Source: Saccharomyces mikatae IFO 1815 (taxonomy: Eukaryota; Ascomycota; Saccharomycetes; Saccharomycetales; Saccharomycetaceae). Taken from it: a stretch of DNA of 64,000 nt. The notes under the pieces are model-generated. The model was not told the origin of the DNA. It searched no databases and saw only the letters and a list, made by a program, of their open reading frames with translations. The translations under genes and the position numbers were made by a program. Positions 50,729 through 60,034 of this stretch are shown in pieces (position 1 is the first letter of the stretch; each line of letters opens with the position of its first letter). The stretch is from the NCBI RefSeq assembly GCF_947241705.1, contig NC_079267.1, positions 894,501-958,500 of the forward strand, given 5' to 3'.

Positions 50729-52804
50729 TTAAGATATAGACTTCATAACTCTATCGCCATTGACCAGGCCATCTGCAATAATGATAAATCTTTTAACGAT
50801 ACCTTTTTTACTTAATCTTCTCTGTAAATGCTTCAATATTGCTATTTCGCCCATAGTTACACCTCCAAGGAAAACTACAAGTGCAATATCTTCTTCTGCT
50901 TGAGTTGTTCCATTAGAACCGTCTATAGAGTGTCTTTTATTGCTCTTGATACTTGCATTGATCTTCTTGGTAACGGCTTCTGGGACCCATTTGCTCTCTT
51001 CAATTACATCGGAGTCTCCGTATAACTGTTCTATCAAATCATGGGTTTGAGAAACCTTGGGCTCTCTTGATAGTATGAAAGGTTGTTGTGAGGAATAGTT
51101 ATGGAACAGTGTAGACCTATCATATAACATTTGAACTAATCTCATTGTCAATGGTACTACACCACTATAAGCGAAAGTGGCTTCTGCAAACTCGTCTTTT
51201 TGATTCGTGGCTTTATTTGTAGCATGCTCATCTTCTATAGGCACTGTATTTAGCCATTGTGAAATATAGCGGTATTCTTTTTGTAATCTTGTTGGCTTGC
51301 TTTTAGCAATATCCAAATCAGCTTTCCCTGTTTTATTGGTGAAAAATCCTAACATAGCCAAGGACTCAAGTTGAAAACATCTTTCTATACCCCAAGAGTC
51401 AATCATAAGGGTTCTCAGATCTTCATAATCTTTTTCTCGAAGTGAATTTTTGCAAATGGACAATAAGCAAATTAACCGAAGAACCTTCTTTTGATCAACT
51501 TCGTACTCATACTGCAACTCTAGTACAATATCTTCAATATCATTATTGAGCGTATTCCCCATCAAAATTTCCAACTCTAACTCTAGGATTTTGTTAAAAG
51601 ATCCGTACTCCTCAGTCTCTACTACTTTCAAAACGTCAGATGATAATGTTGTATGATTTTTCAAATATACCTGCCTTTGTTGCAATGAACCCAAAGAATC
51701 GACAAATTCTTTAATTTCATGTACACTCTCGGCTTTATGCCTCATATCATATTGGATTTGTAATTCTTTTGCTAATTTATTCAGTTGTGGTCCAACAGAT
51801 CCAAAGTTTAAAAATTTCAATTCATTCCATATTTCATCTTCCTTATAATTAAAATTCATATCCTTCTCCATTATCTTTATCCCTGAGTTGAATTCATATA
51901 GATCATCCAGTATTCCTGCATATGTAAGTTGTGTTAACAATGGTGTTATAGGATCTAAATTCCTTTCTAAGATAATCAAGTCCATTTCTAGTCCACAATT
52001 AGTCCGTTCACCATATAGCGTACCTTTGATAAACAAATCTTCTTCTGTTTGCTGTTCATCGATCCGTTCCTTCAAAAGATGGCTACATTTCTTAGACAAA
52101 TTACCTATAGAAACAACGTTTGTTATGATACTATTAGTTTCAAAAATTAAACTTCGCAGTGAATTAACTATGTTATCAATCAGTATTGACTCTGTAGCGC
52201 TTTGTAAGGACCGTAATTCAGGGTAGTACATATTTACATTTTCCATGTTATAAAGAGAATGGGTTAACAAAACATTGTCATCAATCTGTGGAAATGGTAA
52301 CAAATCCCAAGGGTAAAGAATGTATTCGCTCTTTAACTCCGTCAATTGAGATTCAATGACATTAGGGAAATGTGACCTCTTAACATTTAATGCGTACCCA
52401 TCCCTCTGCTGATGTACTGAATTCTTCGAGGTATTTTGGAAAGAATTTTTCCATTGACAGTATATTATATGCAGTGGTGATAAATCGCACTTGTGAGCAG
52501 CATCAACTAGTTGTGAAGGAAGTCGGAGAGATGTTCTGACATCAATAAGAAAGATAAGGTCCATTTGCGGAACATTGCTCAATGTACCAGACAAATCATC
52601 ACTCAGCATATCATCAAGTAACGCAATTTTTCTTACAGGTGTTGATTGAGTCAATTCTTGAAAAGTCAGTAAACTATTGAGCACGGGCACGAAGCTCGGT
52701 TGAACCACAAGAATTTCATCATTTTGAGATATTTCATTTAAGGTGGCACACAACCCATCAGCATTTGATAATGAAAACTTCCTAGTATTCCAAAATCTAT
52801 TCAT
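50729..52804 (-). CDS. VPS33: Vps33, Sec1/Munc18 protein of HOPS and CORVET
   Basis: SM-family protein that templates SNARE zippering for fusion at endosomes and vacuole, as a core subunit of the HOPS and CORVET tethers. The ATG at 52804 gives 691 residues, the S. cerevisiae length; one extra codon upstream is a GTG. SM-domain features: the N-terminal DLIFLIDVRTSLRLPSQLVD; the conserved central ERTNCGLEMDLIILERNLDP followed by PLLTQLTYAG; and the C-terminal VVFLGGVTMGEIAILKHLQR. No membrane segment. It heads a run of five minus-strand genes. Confidence 0.96.
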   Translation of the reverse strand: MNRFWNTRKFSLSNADGLCATLNEISQNDEILVVQPSFVPVLNSLLTFQELTQSTPVRKIALLDDMLSDDLSGTLSNVPQMDLIFLIDVRTSLRLPSQLVDAAHKCDLSPLHIIYCQWKNSFQNTSKNSVHQQRDGYALNVKRSHFPNVIESQLTELKSEYILYPWDLLPFPQIDDNVLLTHSLYNMENVNMYYPELRSLQSATESILIDNIVNSLRSLIFETNSIITNVVSIGNLSKKCSHLLKERIDEQQTEEDLFIKGTLYGERTNCGLEMDLIILERNLDPITPLLTQLTYAGILDDLYEFNSGIKIMEKDMNFNYKEDEIWNELKFLNFGSVGPQLNKLAKELQIQYDMRHKAESVHEIKEFVDSLGSLQQRQVYLKNHTTLSSDVLKVVETEEYGSFNKILELELEILMGNTLNNDIEDIVLELQYEYEVDQKKVLRLICLLSICKNSLREKDYEDLRTLMIDSWGIERCFQLESLAMLGFFTNKTGKADLDIAKSKPTRLQKEYRYISQWLNTVPIEDEHATNKATNQKDEFAEATFAYSGVVPLTMRLVQMLYDRSTLFHNYSSQQPFILSREPKVSQTHDLIEQLYGDSDVIEESKWVPEAVTKKINASIKSNKRHSIDGSNGTTQAEEDIALVVFLGGVTMGEIAILKHLQRRLSKKGIVKRFIIIADGLVNGDRVMKSIS

Positions 52805-53036
52805 CACGTAATTATTTGAAACACTTGAGAGCTTTGAATCTCCGCGGTTTCTTCTCTCCTCAAAGTTAGCATCATCTGACTAGTCATCATTGAGCTAATT
52901 TCACTTGTTATTCCCTTTATGGCTGTAATTTAAGTAACGTATAAAGTGACTAACATAATTGCGTTAGGAATTGTATTCATCATACTCTCTATCAACTATG
53001 ATCAAGTCTTACAAAAAAAAATAATATTGAACACGC

Positions 53037-55379
53037 TCAAGATGATGAACCGCTTCTGAGAGCGAACTCTTCATAATATGAGAGCATTTCTGGAGTGATG
53101 CCCCTAGCAATTCCTTCAAAAGCTTTCTCAAAGTGACGTAATTCCACCATTGTGACATCCAAATTGTCCATAATAGCAGCCAGTCCTGCTTCTTGGCAAA
53201 GTAACACAACCTCAGCTCCGGAATAGCCTTCCGTGCGGTCTGCCAATTCATAAAGATCAACTCCAGATTCTTTCGTATTAAATTTCTTTGTGCACTTCTT
53301 TAATATTTCTAAGCGAGCATTTACGTCTGGAGGGCCCACATAAATGTGCCTATCTAATCTACCAGGCCTTAGAAGAGCAGCATCTATTTCATCAGGCCTA
53401 TTCGTTGCCGCAACAATAACGACACCCTTCAATTCTTCAACACCATCAATCTCATTGAGTAAAGATGTCAGCACGTGATTGGCTGCGGAAGTAGAGCTCC
53501 CGTCTCTATCAGGAGATAAGGCATCAATTTCATCAAAAAAGATGATACTTGGAGCTGCAGAACGTGCCTTGCGGAAAATTTCTCTTATAGCCCTTTCAGA
53601 TTCCCCTACATACTTATTAAAGATTTCAGGGCCTTTCACGGCTAAGAAATTGATACCTGATTCTGTAGCGAGAGCTTTTGCAGTTAACGTCTTGGAACAT
53701 CCTGGTGGCCCATAAAGTAAGACACCCTTTGGTGCTGAGATTCCCAGCCTGGAAAAAGTTTCGGACGCCTCCAAAGGCAATTGTATCATTTCTTTCATCT
53801 TTTTTTTAAGCTCTTCTTGGCCACCGATATCAGACCAATACACTTTGGGCATTTCTAAGAAAATTTCTCTCATTGCACTGGGCCTGATGTCCACCATTGC
53901 GCTTTCCACGTCTTCTAATGTAACTTTCAATGAAAACTTATCTATATTAGCGTCTGTCCCCAGTCCTCTTTGTATCGTCTTCATGACCGATTCCCTGCAG
54001 AGAGCAGTTAAATCGGCACCAACGTAACCATGCGTTTTAGAGGCAATGTGCTTGATCCCTTCAGAATTCAATAAATGACGTTCCGGGGACATTCTTGAGA
54101 ATTGCTTAGTTAAAATGTCAAATCTTGCATCAACATCTGGTATACCAATCTCTACTTCTTGATCAAACCTACCAGGTCTTCTAAGAGCTGGATCAACCGA
54201 GTTAGGTCTATTTGTAGCAGCAATTACCACTACCCTACCAGCAGCACCCATGCCATCCATTAGAGTTAACAAAGTAGCTACAACTCTGCTTTCAACTTCC
54301 CCGGAGTCATCGTTTGCTCTATTTGGTGCTATTGAATCGATTTCGTCAATGAAAATGATTGAAGGCTGGTACTTTCTGGCTTCATTGAATATGTCTCTTA
54401 ATGCAGACTCAGTCTCTCCAAGATACTTGGAGACAATTGAGGGGCCGTTAATGGTTAATACATGTGCGTTGGATGTATTTGCTACAACTCTTAAAAGCAT
54501 GGTTTTACCAGTACCTGGGGGCCCGTGGAGCAGTATACCTCGAGGAGGAGAAACACCAAAACTGCTGAATAGTTCTGGTTGGTGCAGAGGTATCTCTATA
54601 GCACTTTTCAATGATTCAATCTCTTTGTTCAAACCGCCTACTGCTGTATAGGATATAGGCTCCGGAAGATTGTACTTGCGATTTGCTCGTATTTGCTTGG
54701 AAAATGTAATATGCGTGGAACCCTTCCTAAATATAAAAGGTGGAGATAGATAAAACTGACCATCTAAGCCACCGCAAACCTCGTCCAAGTTGAGATCTAA
54801 TTGGCTGACGTCAGGAAGCGAATCATCGCTTGCATCTGTAATAACAATATCAATGCTTTTATCACCTAGTTTTGCACTCAAATCTTGAAAAATCATTCCA
54901 GGCATCACAATTCCAGTATCATCTAAAAGTTTCTGAATTACTTTCTCGTCTATGCATTCCAAAATGTCATATCCTTGTAGAGAACCTATAGTGACCTTTG
55001 TAGCATAAGGTGGCTGCACCTGGGCTTTCTTTAACTCTAGACGATCACCAAGAATAATATTTCCAACAGATCGTATGGTTTCGGAAAGAGTAATGACATC
55101 AACAGGATGCACTTCTCCATCACCCGCTCTAGCTATTACTAAGATACCATTTTCCCCGACTTTACTGACGGTACAAAATGAACCCGAATTTATCTCCAAC
55201 GAGGAGAGTACTTTGGGATGAACATATGCTGTACATGTTTCCTTTCCATAATCACCTGAGGGATGTGGCCTGGTGATAAACTCAGCAGGCGATCTAAACT
55301 TAGTTACTTTTATATCAGCACCATTAGAACTTGCGGATGGCTTTTTTTTGGAGCTAGATGAACCAGATTTAGGAGCCAT
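53037..55379 (-). CDS. AFG2: Afg2 (Drg1), AAA+ ATPase of 60S ribosome maturation
   Basis: Hexameric type II AAA ATPase that releases Rlp24 from pre-60S particles once they reach the cytoplasm, the step before factors such as Reh1 act; target of diazaborine. The ATG at 55379 gives 780 residues as in S. cerevisiae (four codons upstream begin with TTG). An N-domain spans about 30-240. D1 has Walker A GPPGTGKT at 286-293 and Walker B IIFIDEID. D2 has Walker A GPPGCSKT at 557-564, with Ser replacing the usual Gly, and Walker B IIFFDEID. Both have the arginine-finger region (ATNRP). The Ser variant is typical of this subfamily, as I recall. Confidence 0.96.
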   Translation of the reverse strand: MAPKSGSSSSKKKPSASSNGADIKVTKFRSPAEFITRPHPSGDYGKETCTAYVHPKVLSSLEINSGSFCTVSKVGENGILVIARAGDGEVHPVDVITLSETIRSVGNIILGDRLELKKAQVQPPYATKVTIGSLQGYDILECIDEKVIQKLLDDTGIVMPGMIFQDLSAKLGDKSIDIVITDASDDSLPDVSQLDLNLDEVCGGLDGQFYLSPPFIFRKGSTHITFSKQIRANRKYNLPEPISYTAVGGLNKEIESLKSAIEIPLHQPELFSSFGVSPPRGILLHGPPGTGKTMLLRVVANTSNAHVLTINGPSIVSKYLGETESALRDIFNEARKYQPSIIFIDEIDSIAPNRANDDSGEVESRVVATLLTLMDGMGAAGRVVVIAATNRPNSVDPALRRPGRFDQEVEIGIPDVDARFDILTKQFSRMSPERHLLNSEGIKHIASKTHGYVGADLTALCRESVMKTIQRGLGTDANIDKFSLKVTLEDVESAMVDIRPSAMREIFLEMPKVYWSDIGGQEELKKKMKEMIQLPLEASETFSRLGISAPKGVLLYGPPGCSKTLTAKALATESGINFLAVKGPEIFNKYVGESERAIREIFRKARSAAPSIIFFDEIDALSPDRDGSSTSAANHVLTSLLNEIDGVEELKGVVIVAATNRPDEIDAALLRPGRLDRHIYVGPPDVNARLEILKKCTKKFNTKESGVDLYELADRTEGYSGAEVVLLCQEAGLAAIMDNLDVTMVELRHFEKAFEGIARGITPEMLSYYEEFALRSGSSS

Positions 55380-55667
55380 TATTTTTCCCAATACCCCTGT
55401 AAGTCTTCAATCGAGCAATTCAGAGTATCTACTTCTGTAATGCTGTGATATTGATTTAGTGATGAGGCAGTCCGTTTATAAATTTTTCATACTATTATCC
55501 TTCCGTTTCCTACGGAAAGAAAAAAAACAACATATATATATATACAAAAAATGAACAGAATTCTGATGACTTATATGCATGTGTGTGTACAATACGTAGT
55601 TTTTAAACAATAACTCTTCGAAATTTTAATTGTAAGAAAGGCTCAAACTTTAGAAAGAATAATTCAT

Positions 55668-58600
55668 CTATAGATACAGACTTGCGGCGAAAACAATATC
55701 CCTCTTAATTAACTCTTGAGCTCTGCTCATCTTCATATGCAATGTAGAATTACCTATAATAATAGATGCAGTTTTAACTTCACGACAGATTTCATCAAGC
55801 CATGTAATAACTCTGACTACAGTACCTTCAGCCTCAGGGCTCATCTCCATAATTTCTTTGAATGACAAACCACGGGCCCATTCATAGACAACGTTCATCA
55901 TGGCAAACCTCTTTCTATCCAAAAACTCAGCTTCATCCTGAGTTAATGGAATTTGGTGGGTATTGAAAACAGTAAGCATTTTCTTGTATATTTCCTCAAT
56001 TCTTTGTTTACCCTTTGCAAGCCTTGGTGTAACAATAGGTGGTTCCTCTTCCCTAGTTTTTCCCTCATAAACAAATACTGACAATAAAGCGACTATTTCT
56101 TCAGGTTCAAAACTTCCCAAGAAGTTGTCCAAAATTAACTCAGTTAAAACTAGTTCATAACCAGAATTGATTTCACAAGCCACTCTACCTTTCAATAATA
56201 CATTGTGGTTTTGATCGATAAATCCGGTGTCTTTCAGAACGGCTAACCTCTTTTCATAATCAGGTAGCAAGCTTAAGTTTTGGTCAGACATTAGATGATA
56301 CAATTCTTTAATTTTATTCTCAATTACATGTGCCTTGTACCTCGGAACAACATGTTCGCTCAGATGGGGACATTTGGTACTTTTTAGTCCAAATATCTCG
56401 TCTCTTATGTTTGTACGATCCAACAGTATTTGGTGGATCTTCAAACCTTGCTTTTCAATGTTGATAGCTTCTTTAAGCGTCTTACCTTCCAAAATGCTAT
56501 TAGTTTCCGTGTCAAACTCGCTTAAAGCAGTAGCATCTTTTTTCATTACTTTACCTAATGGAGCAACAAATTTACGTTTGGTAATCACTTCAATAGCCGT
56601 CACGGGTACTTCTTCCATATAGAAGTTAGTTTTTTGGAACTTAGGAAAGTTCCTCTTTCTGTATCCATCAGCTTTTGGAAAGTATATTAAATGATTAGGT
56701 TCTCCATTTGGAAGTGTGCATGGTTTTGTGAATGTCATAACGACACATACGGCATCCTTCAGAGAAACTTTAAATACAAACCCTAATTTCAGGCAGTCAT
56801 TGGTGTCCCTGAAAGAAACGAGCCTCCCCTCTTTTAAAATGTGTAAAATTGAAGGTGATTTAACCATTTCTTGCATGAGAGTTACTGTGGCCTCTTTATA
56901 CGCAAGCATTAACTCCAAAAACCTTTCAATATCATTATCACAGATCTCACAGCTTTTGTATTCTATCGTTTGTAATTCCTCTTGCAGCAATTTGATTTGT
57001 TTTTCGTGTTCGGGTTGTAAAGTTTCTTTGGCATTTTCACTAAAGGAATACTTGATCATCTCTTCAACTCTTAACGCTTCAATTCTTAGAAGATTTAAAA
57101 TCATGTTGTATGTTAATCTAAACTGAGACTGTAGTCGTGTCGGAACACCCATTGTCACCTCTTTAAATGTAGAGATAGAAAGAGGGCTATTATAGGCCAT
57201 AACTATAACTGTACCAGTGGAATCCAAACCTCTTCTACCGGCTCTACCAGCCATTTGCGTAAACTCACCCGGTGTTAATTCTCTTAATCCGTTTCCATCA
57301 TGTTTGCGAATGCTACTAAAAATAACAGTTCTCGTCGGAAGATTCAAACCCATGGCGAAAGTTTCTGTCGCAAATAAAACTTTGATAAAACCCTTAGAAA
57401 ACAATATTTCGATCAACTCCTTGACGATAGGCAGAAGACCCCCATGGTGGACAGCTATCCCACGTTCAAGTAATGATCTGGTTTTTAGAATTTGAGGTAA
57501 ATCTCTATCTTCTTTTTTCAAACGAGTTATCGACTTCTCAATGAACATATGAATTTGTGATTTTTCCTTATTGTTGCAGAAGTTAATTCCTTCCAGCCAA
57601 TCGGCATATTCCTCGCATCTCTTTTTACTAAACACAAACACCACCATTGGCAGTAATTCTCTTTTTCTGAGGTAATTAACAATTTCAGGCCATGTTTTTT
57701 TAGAAGGACCATCTTGAGTGAAAAACTTACGCTTATTAGAGCCAACTGCACCAGCACCTCTTGAGCCTCCACGGTTGGCACCTCCTCGTGTTGAATTACC
57801 ACGCCCACCTCTTCCACCTCGTGCATTAGATCCACCACGACCTCCTCTTGCTGTGGAGCCACCTCTTCCATTATCTGATTTTGAGGAAACTCCTTTTGCA
57901 CTCTCTCCGTTTAAAATTTCTTTATGTTTCCTGAAATTGGCGTCCAAAAATTCTGAGTTTTGATTAATCACTGGTATTAATTCCTTTTTAGCCCAAATGT
58001 TGATTTCTAATGGAACGGGTCTTTTCGGAGTGGAAATAACGTAAATATTCTTTTGCTTAGTTCTTCCAATCCAATTAGCAAATTCATAAGTATTAGGGAC
58101 AGTGGCCGATAGTAAGATAAATTTGACATGCTGAGGAAGCATAATGATAACTTCTTCCCAGACGACACCACGGTCTTGGTCATTAACGTAATGGACTTCA
58201 TCGAAAATGACAAACTCTACATCTCTTATCAAATCTGCACCTCTGTAAAGCATTGACCGCAGTATTTCAGTTGTCATGATCAAACAATTCGCGTCCGGAT
58301 TAATTTGCACATCACCAGTAATTAATCCAATATCAACATCGTCAAAAGTTTCTTTGAAGTCTCGAAATTTCTGATTTGATAGTGCTTTAATTGGTGATGT
58401 ATAAATGGTTTTAGTCATATTTCTGTGCGCCATGGCAATTGCGTATTCTGCAACCACAGTTTTACCAGCAGATGTGTGGGCAGCTACAAACACAGAGTCA
58501 CCTTGTTCTAGATGATAAACGGCTTCCTTTTGGAAGGTATCCAATTCGAAAGGCCAAGATCTGGCAGGATTGGGAATTAATTCATCGAAGTTTTCAATCT

Positions 58601-59528
58601 TATGGTTCAAATCAACAACATGGGCCCATTCTTTTTTTACTGCAACATTTTTCGAAACTGCTTTAGTTCTACCAAAGTCAATGCCCACAGGTAATAGTTC
58701 ATCAATTTCGGCATCATCAGCATTGCTGGCAGTCGTCTTTTCCGTGGCCTCCTCTATAATTTCTTCAGAGAGAGTCTTATTGAAGGTTTCCTCCTCCTTA
58801 AGTTTCGCTTCGTTAATTTCCATCTTAATGTCCAATTCACTATCTATTTCATTTAGTTGTTTCATTTCTTTCAGCCCGTTTGAATCTTCATTTTCATCTA
58901 AAGTATCCACTGGTTTAATCCCTCTTTGCATACCATCCGGGACATCAAATAGACCTTGACCATCCTTGTGTAATAGTTTCGTGGCGTTGGCCATTGCTGA
59001 TGAGCCACCTTGATCTAAACCTGTTTTGACGGATTTCATGGGAATCCCACCTGGAGTGAAGGGTAATTGAGCCGTGGAACCTCTTACAGAGTTCTGATTA
59101 TGGTTAATACTTCTCGTAATCGACAGCGAATTTGCGGAATTGGCATTTGCAACTTCTTTTAGAACAACTTCTTCCTTATAGCCTGAAATTTTACCTTCCA
59201 ACCCAGTTCTTTTGAACTGGTATGATGTTCTATTGATGGGGTTGGGGACTTTCAGTAATTCCTTGTAGTCCAATTTATCGGAATGATCATTTAAAAAATC
59301 CATTTGTGGGACATCTTGTACCATATCCAGTAAGCTCCAAGGAAGAACATTTGAAGGTTTTAAGAATCTATCTTTTATGACATCATTGGCACATTCTGGT
59401 CCATTGGTGTGTCCAAACTCCAATTTGGTGATACGATCTTCAAAAAGCTCGACCTCTTCATTGTCGGTAATATTTTTTAACGATTGATATAGTTCCTGTA
59501 TGGAGCTGTTATTAAGTCCCTCGGACAT
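55668..59528 (-). CDS. SKI2: Ski2, helicase of the Ski complex
   Basis: DExH RNA helicase that, with Ski3 and Ski8, feeds mRNA from stalled ribosomes and decay substrates into the cytoplasmic exosome; it represses killer-virus RNA. 1286 residues (S. cerevisiae 1287). The N-terminal region (1-310) binds Ski3/Ski8. RecA1 has AHTSAGKT at about 347-354 and the DEVH box in VIFDEVHYVND near 440. RecA2 has QMAGRAGRRGLDSTG. An Arg-Gly-rich linker sits at about 553-593 (GGRGGRG, GGANRGGSRGAG). The arch and helical bundle complete the C-terminus. The paralogue Mtr4 lacks such an RGG tract. The start ATG is the complement of 59526-59528. Confidence 0.96.
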   Translation of the reverse strand: MSEGLNNSSIQELYQSLKNITDNEEVELFEDRITKLEFGHTNGPECANDVIKDRFLKPSNVLPWSLLDMVQDVPQMDFLNDHSDKLDYKELLKVPNPINRTSYQFKRTGLEGKISGYKEEVVLKEVANANSANSLSITRSINHNQNSVRGSTAQLPFTPGGIPMKSVKTGLDQGGSSAMANATKLLHKDGQGLFDVPDGMQRGIKPVDTLDENEDSNGLKEMKQLNEIDSELDIKMEINEAKLKEEETFNKTLSEEIIEEATEKTTASNADDAEIDELLPVGIDFGRTKAVSKNVAVKKEWAHVVDLNHKIENFDELIPNPARSWPFELDTFQKEAVYHLEQGDSVFVAAHTSAGKTVVAEYAIAMAHRNMTKTIYTSPIKALSNQKFRDFKETFDDVDIGLITGDVQINPDANCLIMTTEILRSMLYRGADLIRDVEFVIFDEVHYVNDQDRGVVWEEVIIMLPQHVKFILLSATVPNTYEFANWIGRTKQKNIYVISTPKRPVPLEINIWAKKELIPVINQNSEFLDANFRKHKEILNGESAKGVSSKSDNGRGGSTARGGRGGSNARGGRGGRGNSTRGGANRGGSRGAGAVGSNKRKFFTQDGPSKKTWPEIVNYLRKRELLPMVVFVFSKKRCEEYADWLEGINFCNNKEKSQIHMFIEKSITRLKKEDRDLPQILKTRSLLERGIAVHHGGLLPIVKELIEILFSKGFIKVLFATETFAMGLNLPTRTVIFSSIRKHDGNGLRELTPGEFTQMAGRAGRRGLDSTGTVIVMAYNSPLSISTFKEVTMGVPTRLQSQFRLTYNMILNLLRIEALRVEEMIKYSFSENAKETLQPEHEKQIKLLQEELQTIEYKSCEICDNDIERFLELMLAYKEATVTLMQEMVKSPSILHILKEGRLVSFRDTNDCLKLGFVFKVSLKDAVCVVMTFTKPCTLPNGEPNHLIYFPKADGYRKRNFPKFQKTNFYMEEVPVTAIEVITKRKFVAPLGKVMKKDATALSEFDTETNSILEGKTLKEAINIEKQGLKIHQILLDRTNIRDEIFGLKSTKCPHLSEHVVPRYKAHVIENKIKELYHLMSDQNLSLLPDYEKRLAVLKDTGFIDQNHNVLLKGRVACEINSGYELVLTELILDNFLGSFEPEEIVALLSVFVYEGKTREEEPPIVTPRLAKGKQRIEEIYKKMLTVFNTHQIPLTQDEAEFLDRKRFAMMNVVYEWARGLSFKEIMEMSPEAEGTVVRVITWLDEICREVKTASIIIGNSTLHMKMSRAQELIKRDIVFAASLYL

Positions 59529-60034
59529 CTAAATTAATAATAGTACAGTTGCTGTGTTGTTGGTTCGAAAGTTTTGGGAAATAAGCTATATGGGAAGTCT
59601 GGTTTCTACATTCACCTTTTTAAACATATTTACGTATTGTCCTTCAAGGTTTCGTTAATAGTGATATTATAAGACAAAAGAATAGAACCTCCTCAAGAAT
59701 GTCTTCGGAAGAATAAGAATTTTTTATTATTCATTATTATATAGATTATGAATTGATCTGGAAAATGAGATCATGTGCAAATGGTTAACCTTTTGGGTTA
59801 ATGTTTTTTTTTACTTTATGAGCTTTATAATGTTACAATTGAATGAAAATGAAAAACTACCTGGTATTCATTTTCTTCAAACCTCTATCCGATCCTAAGA
59901 TCTCATCCATCATTTTTTTTCTTACTTTTTGTTTTTCTACATTCATGAGCTATAATATCTTTTATTTCAAGTATTGAAAGCATACTCATGTATGTTTGAC
60001 CACCAGTTGAAAATAATCAAAAATTGAAGGTCAT
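59529..60034. promoter_or_regulatory. SKI2 promoter and BDF1 3' region
   Basis: 506 bases between tandem minus-strand genes. An inverted repeat TTAACC-N5-GGTTAA at 59785-59801 is followed on the plus strand by a T-run (from about 59804). TATA-like sequence lies at about 59738-59745. I see no coding gene. Confidence 0.45.
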
